Positions 51,050 to 63,893 of a stretch of DNA of 64,000 bases are shown in pieces. Position 1 is the stretch's first letter. Each line of letters opens with the position of its first letter. This DNA is from Solea solea (taxonomy: Eukaryota > Chordata > Actinopteri > Pleuronectiformes > Soleidae), in NCBI RefSeq assembly GCF_958295425.1, contig NC_081137.1, forward strand, positions 7,706,238 to 7,770,237, read 5' to 3'. Below the pieces are notes generated by a model. It was not told the DNA's origin, did no database searches, and worked only from the letters and a program-made list of their open reading frames with translations. Position numbers and translations under genes: made by a program.

Positions 51050-51470
51050 CTGAACCAGCGAGGGAAAGAGAGGATGGAGGGAGGGGGAAACATGAAAAGG
51101 GAGGGGGAGGGCCACAGGGAAACAGAGAGTGAGCAAAGAAAAGAGAGAGGAGTGGAGAGGGTGGTCTTGAGATAGCAAAAGAGCAGAGAAAAGAGAAGGT
51201 GAGAGTATATCGGGGTTTTTTTTTTCCGTAGGCACAGGTGAAACAGTGGATAAGACAGAGAAATGATGGGGTGAATATGAAAAGAGATGGAGGATGAAGA
51301 TGGACAACAGAGGTAGCAGGAATAAAAAAAAAAAGAGGGGGGTTCACAGTGTAGAATGAAAATGAAAAAAGACAAAGAGAATAAGACAGCAAAACGGCAG
51401 AGGATGGAGAGGAAGTACTGAGGGAGGGGACAGTGAAGGAGAGAGAAGGAGAGGGAGAGTGGTTTAGTGT
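51050..51470 (+). repeat. Polypurine tract (G/A on plus strand)
   Basis: About 420 bases dominated by G and A on the plus strand (agagagg, gaaaag, ggagggggag), so the dlg4 transcript strand is CU-rich. Similar tracts, all in the same orientation, are at 13.72-13.86, 37.92-38.23 and 45.88-46.10 kb. Confidence 0.7.
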
Positions 51471-51500
51471 GTGCATGTGTATGTGTGCGCGTGTGTGCAT

Positions 51501-51519
51501 GTGTGTGTGTGTGTGTGTG
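51501..51519. repeat. (GT)n microsatellite
   Basis: About 9 GT units with further imperfect units to the left (51470-51500), within the putative alpha promoter region. Confidence 0.93.
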
Positions 51520-51736
51520 AAGACAGAAGGAATTAGACCGAAAGAAAATGTGTTAAGGAGGAGAGTGTGAATTACATATGCATCACGGAAAAACGCAAAG
51601 CACGGCGATGACGACTTTAACAACCCCCCCCCCCCCAATGAAATTAGAAAACACAGTGATAGAAATGTGATTTTACATAAACCACACGAAGTAATGAGAT
51701 TGATAATTTTTCCGCTTGTTGTAGCTCTCTGCAGCT

Positions 51737-51773
51737 GTTGCCTTAGCAATGGTGCAGTTGTTGCCATGGCAAT
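51737..51773. promoter_or_regulatory. Pair of RFX X-box-like palindromes upstream of dlg4
   Basis: Two 14-base near-palindromes, GTTGCCTTAGCAAT (51737-51750) and GTTGCCATGGCAAT (51760-51773), each differ from the RFX X-box GTTGCCATGGCAAC by one to three bases. They are 23 bases apart centre to centre, close to two helical turns. They lie about 0.85 kb upstream of the alpha start codon. RFX factors bind such sites in neuronal and ciliary genes; use of these sites is inference. Confidence 0.45.
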
Positions 51774-53297
51774 AGAGAGGCTTGTTGTTGTCATACTGCC
51801 GCTGTTGTAGTGCTGAGGGCCAAGTGAGGAATTCTGCATTGGATTTACACACATGGGCATGAGAGTCTGTATTTGTCGTTGCGTGTAGGCGTGTTTGTGC
51901 ATGTGTGCGCTTGTCCATTTATTTTAAATTGAGAAAGCCATAGAACCATGAAGGACAGTCAGGTCTAATTATCAAGTGTATTATACTGGATATTAGCAAA
52001 TATTAGTTAAATAACCACGTGACTTAAGAAACTCCCAAGACATTTACAGTAAAAATAATTTCTAGTGTTATTTCGCAAAGTTAACACACTTGAATAAAAA
52101 TCTAGCTCTGTACACTCTGCCTTTAAGACTGTGGACTGTACCACTCAGGGTTGTGTAAGGGGGAATGTGTCCCTCACTGTCTTTGCATCATCTGTTCTAT
52201 AATTGTACAAAACCACCCCTCGCCCCGCCTCATCGCCACTTCACGGTTCCCCACAATGCCGGAGCAATGGTGCAGCAATAAAGCAATTCTGCATGATGAA
52301 CACACATTTATTCCCCCCGTGGTGAAGAGTAGAGGCTTTTATCAAGATGTACAGTGCAACACAACAACCACAGACACTTAGACCCACAGATGGCCACATC
52401 CCACAGATGGCCACTGTTGTAAATGCACTCACAGTCGTGCTTTCACAAATGTCGAGCTCTGTAATTAAAGGCAGGGACTGGTCATCCTGTTCCACTTCTG
52501 CTGTACTCCATACTTAGTCTGCATGTGACTAGATTTCTCTTTTTATACGTCTTTCTGATAATTAACTACAAACTTGTTAGAAGCTAGACAGCAGCTTAAT
52601 GTGACTGTATAGTTTAATGAGATATCCAGCAGAGGCTGGAGGAGAAGTAAGTACAGCAATATTTCACCATCATCGTATAACATTTAATAACTCCCATTAC
52701 CCTTTGATTCCTTCTAACAACTCTATTTATTATACAGTTAAAGACTGAAGGGTTCTCCCCCCAAAAAAGACTGATCATTTTGTCTGTCTTCAATTATAAG
52801 TGAGAGACAATAATGTCCACTAATAAGAACAGGTGATATTTATCTCGACGGAAGTCAGTTGTTAGTGTGGGAATATCTTGTACTTTCACTTCACACGGTA
52901 TATTTTTAGGTTTGCCTTCATGAAAATTGCACTTTTGTCTGAAGCATGAAATGAGCATCTGAGAACATTTTGAAAATGATGACTTCCGATCTAATTGTCT
53001 GTAGGTCACACCTGAAAGGTTTTATCAAGGCTGTATCAGGCAATACAGGGTGTTGCCTCTCAGTTGGTTACTTTTTCCGAACACCAGCTAAAACAAAAGA
53101 GGTAAAATGTACAATTATTTACCAATTTGTTCATGGATATGTGCACATTGAAAATGTCCTGTTTGCTGTACTCTTCATATGAAACAGCTCTTTTTTAAAA
53201 AATCTTCCTTCCAATGGAAGTGATGCTGAAACGCATGCCATGTTCTCATTCAGTATAATAATGCGGTTCATTTCTGATGAATATGATGCCCCAGTAT

Positions 53298-53485
53298 GGG
53301 CATTCATTCATTCATTCATTCATTCTGACATAGGGTGAAAGGCAGGGTACACCCTGGACAGGTCACCAGTCCATCGCAGGACTAATATACAGAGGCAAAC
53401 AGCCATTCACTCTCTTTAGAGCGCACCATGCACACATAAGGAGGACATGCACTGTCGACACAGAAAGGCCTGAACAGGAATCCTC
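53298..53485 (-). repeat. Teleost interspersed repeat, copy D, with (ATTC)n tail
   Basis: It begins with (ATTC)n at 53299-53325, then 'tgacatagggtgaaaggcag', 'gtacaccctggacaggtcac' and 'cagtccatcgcaggactaat', and ends in 'gcactgtcgacacagaaagg'. On the minus strand the simple repeat is a 3' (GAAT)n tail, which supports spread by retrotransposition. Confidence 0.68.
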
Positions 53486-53619
53486 CAGTAGTCGATTAAA
53501 GGTCATTAAATAAAGTGGATTCTTTCCAAATGTTCTCCTTTTTAATAAAACATTCCCTCATTGTGTTGCCCTTGACAGTATTTTGTCACAGAACAGTGGA
53601 AGGACTGTAAACTCATAAC

Positions 53620-53837
53620 TTTGTCTTCATCACTTGTATGTAGAGTTTATTATGGCCTATTGAGAGAAATGGAATTTAATACTGATTAGCAAGTTTTTTA
53701 AGCATATAATTATTTGAAAATTAAAAAGCTTGTTATATGTACTTTAGGCAAGGGTCATTCTGGGAGAGTGGAGGAGTGAAGAGAGTTATATTCTGTATTC
53801 TGATCATCAGATTCTTACACACTGGACCCTTAAAGGA
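53620..53837. repeat. Interspersed repeat ending ACACACTGGACC, copy 2
   Basis: It runs from 'gagaaatggaatttaatact' through 'ggtcattctgggagagtgga' to the end 'gattcttacacactggaccc'. It is more diverged and internally shorter than the 48.3-kb copy. Confidence 0.55.
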
Positions 53838-53960
53838 TGGTGTGGTCTGCAAAAGCTGATCTAATGCACACATTATGTTTGTTAATATTTTGTACCTGTC
53901 ATTTCAATGTATTGTCAGTAGATTTATTATCGATATTAATATTTTTACTAACCCTTTGGC

Positions 53961-54424
53961 AGATAAATAATCAGCCAATCACATGGCAGCAGACATGGTC
54001 AAACCGATTCAAGTTCAAACTGAACATCAGACTGAGCAAGAAAGGTGATTTTAGGGTCTTTGAGAGTGGCATAGTTGTTTGTGCAAGATGGTCTCATCTG
54101 GTCTGGTCTGAGTATTTCAGAATCTACTGGGATTTTCACATACTAACTCTATCGCTAGGGTTGTCAGAGAATAGTCCAAAAAAGAGAAAATATCCAGTGA
54201 GCTGCGGTTCTGAGGGCAATAATACCTTATTGATGCAGAGGTCAGAGGTGAATTGGATTGTTTGAGATAATAGAAAGGCATCAGTTTTCAAATAACCACT
54301 TGTCACAACCAGGGTATGCAGAAGACCCTCTCTAATGGCACAACACGCTGCAGCAGCAGGAGAACACACCAGGTGCCACACCTTATGTTATTATTTGTAC
54401 CTAATAAAGTGACCAGTGAGTGTA
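53961..54424 (+). mobile_element. Tc1-like element copy 2, internally deleted
   Basis: It has the same N-terminal transposase region as the 34.8-kb copy (aatcacatggcagc, agacatggtcaaac, gagtatttcagaa) but again lacks the catalytic part. It jumps from the ggtgccac motif almost directly to the right terminal repeat TACCTAATAAAGTGACCAGT. The left end is lost. Confidence 0.75.
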
Positions 54425-55599
54425 TCTCCACAACTAAACACACAAACTGAACTATCTTTTACATTCGGAGGTAAAACAAATCAAAAATATGTGTATGCAC
54501 CATAAAACCTTTCAGAAATCAATTACACATGGTTTATGAATTAATGAAAGTGTGTGTGACGTCCAGTTCCTACATCTGTTTACATTCAGAGAGCAAGAAT
54601 GAGGGCTTCTGTGCATATGAATGAGAGTTGAATTTAATATGCATGCATTTTCTTTCAGATTTTGATCCTAATGTGGCTGACCTGTATACAAGATGATATC
54701 ATTTTCTCTCAAGTCCACCAGCAGCTCTGCACATTTCACGTTGCCTTTGCCAGAAAGTTGATGTTTTGTTGCACATAATGAACAAAGTAGAACAACAGTA
54801 TATCTATCATCAAGCGCAAAAACCCTTCATGTCCCCTACGACACCCACACACACTCAACACGCACATGCACTTACACATGCTGTTAGAAATACAGAAATA
54901 CATGTACAGTATATCATTGCAGAAGAAAGAAAGTATCTCCCTGTGGACGAGCTTGAATACTGAGGCATCTCCAGTGAAGTACATTCACAGAACTCCTTCT
55001 ATATAAATCCTGTCTGAGTCTTGAAAAGCACTCACCCACAAATATGTTGTCTCCATCCTCATGTGCTGCTTTGCTTAAAGACTATAGTCTTTTGGCTCTC
55101 TGCTTTGCCTCTGACTAAAAAGTAGGCCAAGGACAGGAGCTGGTCATCTAAACAGGCTAAACCCAAGCAGAACATCCTCATCATGGGGCTGCTGCTTGAA
55201 ATGTGGCCAGATTTAGCTTAAACAAGGGCTAATAGCACACTTGTTTTTAAGAACCATATCCAAAATGATGAGTTATTTATGTTTCTATCATGATAATGAA
55301 GGCAGAACAGAGTGTTGTTACTTTTAAGAGGAGAATCAACACCAACTTTTTGTTTTGTATATTTATTGATTTATTTTGGTATTAGTATCTATTTTCATTA
55401 ATTGATTAATTAATTCATTCAATCATTTATTTTATCTGATTTTTAGATTACTACATCTCTTTAACTCTGCCTATTTGTTCCTCATCTGCAGACTGAGGAG
55501 ATACCTGTGAGTTTCCTCAGCTTCTCTGTTGTACCTCTCGAGGTGTGTGAATGTGTCTGAGTGGGTAAAGGTGTGATTGTGTGGCGCGTTTGGTGATGT

Positions 55600-55682
55600 G
55601 TTTTTTTTTTTCCGTAAAGCACTTTGTGTTGCGTTTTGTACGTACCTAAAAGTGCTACATAAATAAAGATCGATTGATTGTA
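55600..55682 (+). mobile_element. LINE 3' tail with GATT repeat
   Basis: The segment 'gtaaagcactttgtgttgcg ... gtgctacataaataaagat' followed by CGATTGATTG is the characteristic 3' end of teleost L2-like LINEs, whose tails end in (GATT)n. Only the tail is present; no coding part is recognised upstream. Confidence 0.65.
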
Positions 55683-58600
55683 ATACCACTTTATACTCGC
55701 TGTAATTCAAATGATCAAAAGGTGTAATCAGGAATAACTCATATATGTTTTCAGTGAGGGGATACAGGCAGTAACTGCATAAAGAATTGCCCTCAGTATT
55801 ATGTTTCAATATAAATATTACTGAGCCTTCTGGCTTCTGTCTAGCAAAAACAATTTCTCTCTTAGCTGCCATAAAACCCGAGAGACCATTTCTAGGTTGT
55901 CAAGTACACAAGACGCCCACAGGTGTCTGCACACTCGCTCGTGGAAATGTCACTTTCCCGGTGTTGTGTAAGGGCAATGTTGGGAAGAAGGATTTGGAGG
56001 CTGCTAGCTAGGTTCCTGTGTGCTCTTATGTCACTGTGGCGTCCCAGTGAAGTAAACTATCATTTGTGCAGTTGATGAGTGCGACGCACTGTAAAAGAGA
56101 ATGCGTTGACTCATCTAAACTCAGTCAAATCGTCTAGATGCCTAACGTTTAAATATAAACAAATGTTGGTTACATTCACCAGCTGTCATATGACAAGTAA
56201 TAGCAATTTACATTGGGTTTGGAGTCAGTAGTTCATATCATATGGAAGCTAATGAAAAAGATATAAGAAGCAGAAAAATGTTATACAAAGAAGTGTGTCG
56301 TAGTCATCTAAAAACATTATTTTAATCATAATAAATCATAAAATCTGCAATGTTGCGTTAGCGCCTTCTTCTTCTTCCACTTGTCACACGTCACCCATTC
56401 ATAAGCTGCTGGCACAGCTTGCTGGGAGCAACTTGGGGTCACATATCTTGGGGATTTAACCGTCAACCTTTCAGTTGGAAGATGACCCCACCCCCCCCCC
56501 ACCCCGTACCCACGACCCATGGCCACCCCAAAACAAAACAATAACACATTTCTTCGCCATTTGCAGCCTGCTCAGTAAACAGACCTCAGTACTGTATAAT
56601 TAGCCAGCTCACTTCCACTTGTCAGTGCATGCTGCCTGCTTCGCTGACAGCTGGGTGAGATGGCATTTGGCACAGTGATGAACCAAAACCAGAGACGCTG
56701 TGAAGAAGATACTTCCCTGACTGACACTAGCCTTGCTTTCTGGGGCTTGCAGCAATCTTTCCTGGCCACTTATTCCCACCAACCCACAGCCTACTATTTA
56801 ATAAGCAGCAAGGGAATTCCGGTGCTGTTAATGCATTCACTTGTCCACTACAGCATGTAATGATGTAGCTGGCACTCATTGTCCTGGTAGATCGGCCTGA
56901 GAAACAGAGGTGGTGGTCGGAGTCGAGAGGTCCGCCCACTTCTAAAGCTTGTATTGTTAATGCATGATAATTGAGAATATATACACTAGATTTGGCAAAG
57001 GAAATCTGGCTGGAATGAAATGACCTTGTGAGGACAATTGATGTATTTGGGTTGAGGTGGACAGCCTGAAAGCTTTAATGAAATCCATAAAGGTAAAATG
57101 ATATGATATGATAAAAACTGCTTTGGAGTTGCTCCTCTGTGGCAGAATCCATCCTGAATATATTTGCTAACTTTTGAAAAATGTTAATTTATAAACTAAA
57201 TACTTTTGACAGTACAGTCTTTTTTTTTTTTTTTAATGATCTAACCTTTTTTTTCATTGAAATTAAAAATCTGTTTTACAAGTGAGGCTAGGCAGTGACA
57301 GGGTCATTTGTGCCATTTGACATACAGCTAATAACTTCAGAAAACAGTAATGGGCCCTTTGTACAGCAGCCATTTTGGCAGGTCACAGCACAAAAGAAAT
57401 AGCTGGTGTAAGTAATCATGTTCATGAATGTTTACGAGTGCATGTTTGTCCACTGGTAGACTGTCTTGATTTACATGAAGTGGACCGAGCCAGTGTTAAT
57501 GTGATCAGTAACACCTGTACTGTTCCTGCTAAAACATGTCAAAATGGCCCATTACAAATAATACAGCTGAAGGACATAACATAAGGCAGCAATACAATTA
57601 GAAATGAATTAAAGCAACTGCAGCTGCAAGTAAACCTTTATTCTTCCTTGATTTCAAATGTAGGTAGTATGTGTGTATGGAGATGGTGGTTCTTGAGGAT
57701 ACACACACCACAGGGGCTTTTTACTCAAAAAAAAAAAGGAGTGAACAAAGAAGAATTGAAGTACTTCTTTAATTTAATTTCCATTTCATAATGAAAATGT
57801 GATGTCTGAAGTCACTCTTATTCTTTGTCTTTAATTAGATCAATGTTGATACTCAGTGATGTAATAATTTAAGTAGTTGCCCAACATGCTGTGGTGGAGA
57901 AGACACCCTCTTGCCTTATTAGTTGGATTAGAACGCCATCTCCTGGGTAGTTTTAGTACCACAGGTTATCTACCGGATGTTGACACGGTATAATTACATG
58001 CTGCTGATTAATGGTCAGTTTAACCTTAAAAACCTGTTTCTCACATTGTCAACACAACATGTTTGGACAGGCATCACATGGAATGTGATCGTGGCAAAAC
58101 ATCCTGGTGAATTTGAATATCAATGAGGAACCTTCCACACAGCAGACGTGGAGAAATGTCACAGCAGGAAAAGCACGAGCATGAATAATAAAATAAACGA
58201 TGGCTGCTTTGACTTGAGTTTACAGCCTCTGCTACTGTACGTAATCCTCACTGTTGCACTGTCGTGACGGACTGCGATACACGGAGTACATACATATTCA
58301 TAACACCTGTGATTTTCCAGATGTCTGAGCACTGCCACTAAAAACAAATACAACCACCTCATTTGGCATTGCCTTTTCAGGGATGGTGGGGATGTTTTAT
58401 GGGGGGGTGTATACAGTTTCCTGCTGATGACAGATGGAAGCTACCAGGGCTGCAGTCTGAAAGTCATTAAAAATTGAAAGCGATTGTAAGAATATCAGAA
58501 ACATGACACATACGACAGAGAAAAGGATTGAATTTTTTCGTTTTAATTGTAGTGTGTCTGTCTGCTTGTTTCTCAACATGCTGTAATGTCACACATGCCA

Positions 58601-59373
58601 GTGTAGCTCAGGCTGTAGGAGGTGCCACTTTAAGTAATCTGAATCTTAAAAGAGAATAGGGCTTAAAGTATTAATGGGGAGGCAAGTGAGTTATAACACA
58701 CTTGAGTCCCTTAATGCTGAGCAGGATTATTATACCATCAGGACCTTAGCATGACTGATATTGAGGCAAGCTAGATGGTGTTACCAATTTTAGCCACGAG
58801 GGGTCACTATTGTGCTCAATGAATGAGGCCACAAATAAATGCAACATTCAAATGTCCATTTAAAACATTTGCAAGCAGGTTATGGAGTGTGTACTGACTA
58901 AACAAATAGTCTTCCTTTCGAGTTAAAAGCAATAAAAACAATAAGAAGTTTAAGTCAGAGCTTTGGTTTGCTCCACCATGCCTCATGCTTTCTACCACCT
59001 GCCACAGCTTTGACTTTCAGACGGTCACCTGAACGGTCATTCAAAGTCTTGGCCACGCATCAGACAGAGCAGTTGAAGGATGAGCGTTTGTGTGTCTATA
59101 GGGAGGACAAAATTTGCTCAGAAATGTTTGATTTACTCTCTTGAAAGACAGCCATCTTGAGCTTATGAGCCTCCCATGGCCAATGGAGGAGCCTGTACTG
59201 CAGCCCTGCCCAGCCAGGGTATGTGTCACTATCAGGGTGTAACCATGATGACTCACATTGTGTCTTCTATGGAAAGTTCTATGCATCCCGCTCTGATTTT
59301 TGAACACCAAATCTTCTAAACTCACAAGAACAGCCGGTGAACATAAACATTAACATTACATGTAACTGCTCAT

Positions 59374-59783
59374 GGCTCAATACCACTCCTTTTTTGTGTC
59401 GGATACCGATACACAACCTCGGGTTTCTGCTGATAACAATATCAGTTGGCTACAGTCATTTTAATCTGCCAAGCTTTTGATAACACATTTGTGCTGATGC
59501 ATCACCACCTTGCTATAACAAGCCACTTCAAAAACATAATGTCACAACTGTGTAACAGATATGCTGCTCCCACAAAGAAGAACTTAACAGCTTACAACAT
59601 GACTCAAAATGCTGTTGCTGCTTTGTATTTACTTTATACAGTCTGTGTTTAGTCAAGTATTAATGTGATATTTAGAGATTTTGGATCAAGATCAGATTTC
59701 ACACTCCTCCTTTTCCAGTGTCCAATCCAGTTTTGACTAGTATTGGACCAAAATTGACATTGAGTATATTGGCTCAGCCCTAC
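59374..59783. mobile_element. Degenerate hAT-like relic (CCGATAC/GGCTCAGCCC)
   Basis: Near the left end 'gtgtcggataccgatacaca' and 'gctgataacaatatcagttg' recall the CCGATACC arrays of the element at 15.6-17.0 kb. The right end reads 'gagtatattggctcagccct'. Confidence 0.4.
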
Positions 59784-61203
59784 ATACAATTTACATAAAG
59801 GAATAAAGCTCCTAACATGATGAAATATTGTTTTAACTGATTAAAAATTAGGGAAATGTGCTCTGTCTCCAGGCAATTTAAAACACTTAAACAACAAACT
59901 GTGTTTGACTATTGATAAACTCCTAATTATAATCAGGGGAGCGAATTTATTTTCAGTATAATAAGTTCATAGTCCTCACAATGCAATTGGTATGCTAACG
60001 TGATATTTTGGTGCTTGTGGCAAACAGAAGCTATGGGTGAAATGTGAATCACAAGGCAGAGAGTCCTGAGGAAAAATCTGTGGAGACCAGTGTCTCAGCT
60101 ACAAGGCTAACAAAGACACAAGCCCTTGTGAGCTGAAAGACAAGTGAAGAAGCCCATTAATCATTTATATCTCTTGGACCACGTTCCCAAAAAGACAGCA
60201 TCGTGATAACTCATTTATGGTTCCGCCGCTGTCTTTCTAAAAGGCACAAGTACAAGCTTGTGTTTTTTCGGTTGAACTGTCACGGTCAACATTTTACCAG
60301 CTTGAGATTTTTGCTGGTTCAATCCTAAAATGTCTCTGTATTTGCAATATTTACAGTCGTTCCACTTGCAGATAGCATCTACAAGTTGATACATCTGTCT
60401 TCTTTCTTCAGCGTGCCTTGCTTAAGTTTTTTATTAAACCAGGAAAGGGTTCAACCGGCTGAACAAGTTACTAATTTTACATATCCTTGTTTCCTTTTTC
60501 TTTTTTACCTCAAACGGTGTGTGACTCAGCAAACAGTTGGTGCCATTCCGTGAAGAACAGGATCTCACCTCATGTACGCAACGCGACCTGAATAAAATAC
60601 GTTACGGCTTCTCCAGTGTGTAACAACACCTAGGTGAAAAAAAACGAAAGGAGTCCCAACACAAAAGAGTGTGAAGAGTCTCGTTTTCTGCCACGTGTGA
60701 GCATGTTTGTGAGCGTCAGTGAAACATGTAACACTAATGTTGTCACTGTGATACTGCGTAGCCACAAAAAAGTTATTTCGGGCTCAGTAATTGACAAAGA
60801 ACAACTAAAAAAGAGAGGAAGAGAAGAACAGCTCACAAAGCAACATTGTTGTCTGTACTTGTCAACTGTTCATTTGCAGTTCTGAAGACGAGCGAAGAGT
60901 ATTGCAAACTAACAATGAGCGCTTTGGGCAGCTTGTTAGCACTTTTAAGGTTTAATGGGCATTCATTTTATCTCTGAAATATGCGAAACGTTACAAGGAA
61001 GAAGACAAAGTTGTTCTCATTGCTGTTGTTCACTAATGGCATGAAAATATGTGAAGTATGAGGGAGTAGAAAGATGGCACTGTTGGTGGCTGTTGGCTGC
61101 CTCCCAGATCACCACAACATGTGTTTTTTTTTTTTTTTCTTCTTCCTTGAGATATGCTCTGGTACACGCTGTACAAGATTAATCAGGGTGTGAAAAAGGC
61201 AAA

Positions 61204-61222
61204 TGTGTGTGTGTGTGTGTGA
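61204..61222. repeat. (TG)n microsatellite
   Basis: About 9 TG units followed by GAGAGA. Confidence 0.93.
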
Positions 61223-61698
61223 GAGAGACAATTAAAAGTAAACGATATAATAACAAACATCAACAAGTGAAATATTTTGAGTCATCATACCATTTAAATG
61301 ACATACTCTGGCTGGGTACTGAGGGTGTGTGTGTGCTTTGTTCATGCACGGACACTAGATTCACGGATGGGTAGTGGCTTCATATGGATTTGTAAGTACA
61401 TTTACGCTTTATAAATGTATACAAGTTTCTTCTGAATTATCTTCAAGATAAAGGAGACTCGCTGACTGTGGTGTTGTTGTGGAAAGTGAGTGGTGGAGAC
61501 TGTAGTGACCTCGCTGACCGACTTAATAAGCGTGGAGGCCTATTTAAGTAAAGAATGCATGAGAACCATGCTGTGCTGCACACATATAAGGCAAACTGAA
61601 GTCTTGTAAATGAGGGTTTTGTATACAGCACATACTGCGTAAAGTCATGGGATGTTCAGCACTTCACGTTTGACCAAATATAGAGCTGTCTGGGCACA

Positions 61699-62149
61699 TA
61701 CACTCATCAGCCACTTACACCAGCTATTACAGTGGCAGGAGTGGCAACCAATGTTGTCTTCTGCTGATCTGCCGTCTTTGTTTTTTTGTAGTTACTGTTC
61801 CCTTTTTTTCCCCAACCTGGTCGTTCTCCTATGACCTCTGGGATCATTGAGTGAATTTTCCCAAATAACTGCCACTAGATATTTTCTCTTTTGAAGACCA
61901 TTCTCTGTAAACCCTAGAACTGCTTGTACAAATCAATGCAGATCAGAAGTTTCTGAAATACTCGGACCAGCCCGTCTGGCACCAAACAATTATGCCATAT
62001 CCAAAGTAAGTTAAATCACCTTTCTTAATCATTATGATGCTCAGAGTCCTCTTGACCATGTCTACATGCACTGTGAATGCCTGTTTAGATATTTGCATTA
62101 ACAAAGCAGCTGACACATCTGTACCTAATAAAGTGGCCGGTTGAGTATA
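61699..62149 (-). mobile_element. Tc1-like element copy 3, with both ends, internally deleted
   Basis: Both terminal repeats are visible: TACACTCATCAGCCACTTAC on the left and GTACCTAATAAAGTGGCCGG on the right, inverted to each other. Read on the minus strand it has the same layout as the two plus-strand copies: HTH-coding region, ggttgccactcct, then the end. At about 450 bp it cannot encode a transposase. Confidence 0.75.
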
Positions 62150-62805
62150 TATACAGTCCACATGACGTGATATGTTTAGCAGCTTGATGTGTTAAATGGG
62201 TTAAATTGAATATGATCATGTGTATCAGCATGGTCACAGCATACTTTTATTTAGAAGGGAAGATGCTTGTATGATCCACCAGAAATTGTGTCATAACTAT
62301 ATAATTTCAGCATTCATGCAATCCGATATGTTGGAGTACAACGCTGTACATCACCTTGAGGACAATTATGAAAAAGAATAAATAGAGCCAATCCTGAGAG
62401 AAGCTTAATGCTCCTTCACGCACATTAACAGGTTTCTAAAGTGTGGGCTTGAAACAAAGTGTGCTCAGAAAGGTGCAGTTCTGAACAGAAATAACATTTT
62501 AATTGCGCTGCAAATTGAAAGAAAACTAATTCCAATTACCCCAAACCACCTCAAACATTGTTAGTAGCTATCCAAACTATAATGAGTTGTCTGGACTGTC
62601 TGTAAAATGAATAACCTGTTGGCCGTTGACTTCATGGGATCTATTAAAACAGCCAAGGACAAGACCTGAGTAGGCTTATACAATAGCTAATACAGAGGCT
62701 GAAATGATTTATGAAGGATACGGGGAAAGGAACCAATGTTATCACTGACATTATCATTGAAATGAAATGAATGTAAATCAGTCACCTCCTCCTGACCATC
62801 AGATG

Positions 62806-62824
62806 AGGATAGATAGATAGATAC

Positions 62825-62877
<53 letters not shown>
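62806..62877. repeat. (GATA)n microsatellite
   Basis: About 17 units of GATA/TAGA with a single CATA change near the left end. Confidence 0.96.
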
Positions 62878-63556
62878 GCTGTAATATTGTCCTCTGTTTG
62901 TTATAGTCAAAGCTGGTTGGGACAAGACTCGACCTGCCAATGAGAAATTAAGCTACAGCATGATGTTCTTGCGTTACAACATGGGGCATTCAGTTGTGGC
63001 AACAATTCAGTTTCCATATAAAATACCAGTTTAACGATGACTGTTTTTTTTTTAAAATATATTTTTTCAATTGACTGTAACTGTGTGTAATAAAGGTCAA
63101 ATTAATTAAAATTTAATTAAAATATTTTGTCCTACTGAAATACCAGTGGGTAATTTAAAAAGGAATTTGTCAGTCATATAACTATAGTGGTCAAATGTGA
63201 CAATCGGCATGCATTCTTTAATATAGCAACATGTTTAGTGCTGTATCATTTGGTTGATTTTAACGTGTCACTTCATGCTGAATGAAACATTTAGAGATTT
63301 TCACATTTTCAAATAGAAAAAAAGGTTAAGGACTGCAGTGCTGACTGCTGTCTGTTTCCAGCCAATGTTCAGGTCTGATCCCTTTTTTTCTGAGCCTTTT
63401 CAGGTCGGATTTTGTAAAGTAAATCAGTTTGCAAAAATTGATGGATTTTCTGAAATGCTTTGTTGCATCCACAAACATGTATTCAATTTGTTGATATAAA
63501 GAAGCAGAATTTAAAAAAAAAGGTGTGTGTGTGTCTGAGAGAGAGAGAGAGGGAGA

Positions 63557-63893
63557 GACTAATCATTATTTTCATCACAGATTATTTTCTCAATTAATCG
63601 GTGAGTTGTTTGGTCCATTTAATGTTCAAAATGTTGATCCGTGTTTCCCAAAACGCCAAATGAAAATGTTCTCAAATGTCTCAGTTTGTCCAAAAACCAA
63701 AATGATTCAGCTTTAATGATTTCTTTGTTATATGGAGCAAATAGACCTTCCAATATTAACATATAAGAAGCTGAGACCCAGGATAGATTGTCTAAAAAAA
63801 ACCAAAAAAAAAACCACACACTTAAACATTAATTGATTTTCAAAACAGGTGGCGATTTATTTAATAATGGATAAATAATCATTGCAGTCCTAA
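63557..63893. mobile_element. Non-autonomous hAT-like element (TTGCAGTCCTA end)
   Basis: 'actaatcattattttcatca', 'ctcaattaatcggtgagttg' and 'tttggtccatttaatgttca' lead to 'gtggcgatttatttaataat' and the end 'aataatcattgcagtcctaa'. The order and ends match a very common fish element (AGGGCTGCAACTAACGATTA at the intact end). The left end has decayed into a GA repeat. Confidence 0.6.

Larger units (their letters stand above)
50884..51700 (-). promoter_or_regulatory. Putative 5'UTR and promoter of the dlg4 alpha transcript
   Basis: This is the DNA just upstream of the MDCLCIVTTK start. The first 100 bases read G-rich on the minus strand, with GGGG runs. From about 51050 to 51470 the plus strand is almost pure purine, so the transcript strand would be CU-rich. 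A (TG)n repeat lies at 51501-51519 and a C13 run at 51624-51636. A long open minus-strand frame (51902-50889) passes through it, but its product is low-complexity Ser/Pro/Leu/His and I do not take it as coding. No TATA box or clear transcription start can be assigned by eye. Confidence 0.5.

Noticed and set aside
50889..51902. Minus-strand open frame of over 300 codons
   Set aside because: It runs through polypyrimidine, (CA)n and G-rich DNA and encodes low-complexity Ser/Pro/Leu/His. Its length comes from composition bias. It overlaps the putative dlg4 5'UTR in a different frame.
58600..58630. tRNA A-box-like word (gtagctcaggctgtagga)
   Set aside because: No B box or acceptor stem follows; not a tRNA gene.
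60540..60600. Minus-strand ATGAG|GTGAGA donor after ttttattcag
   Set aside because: It implies a 19-base exon with no partner exons nearby; likely chance.
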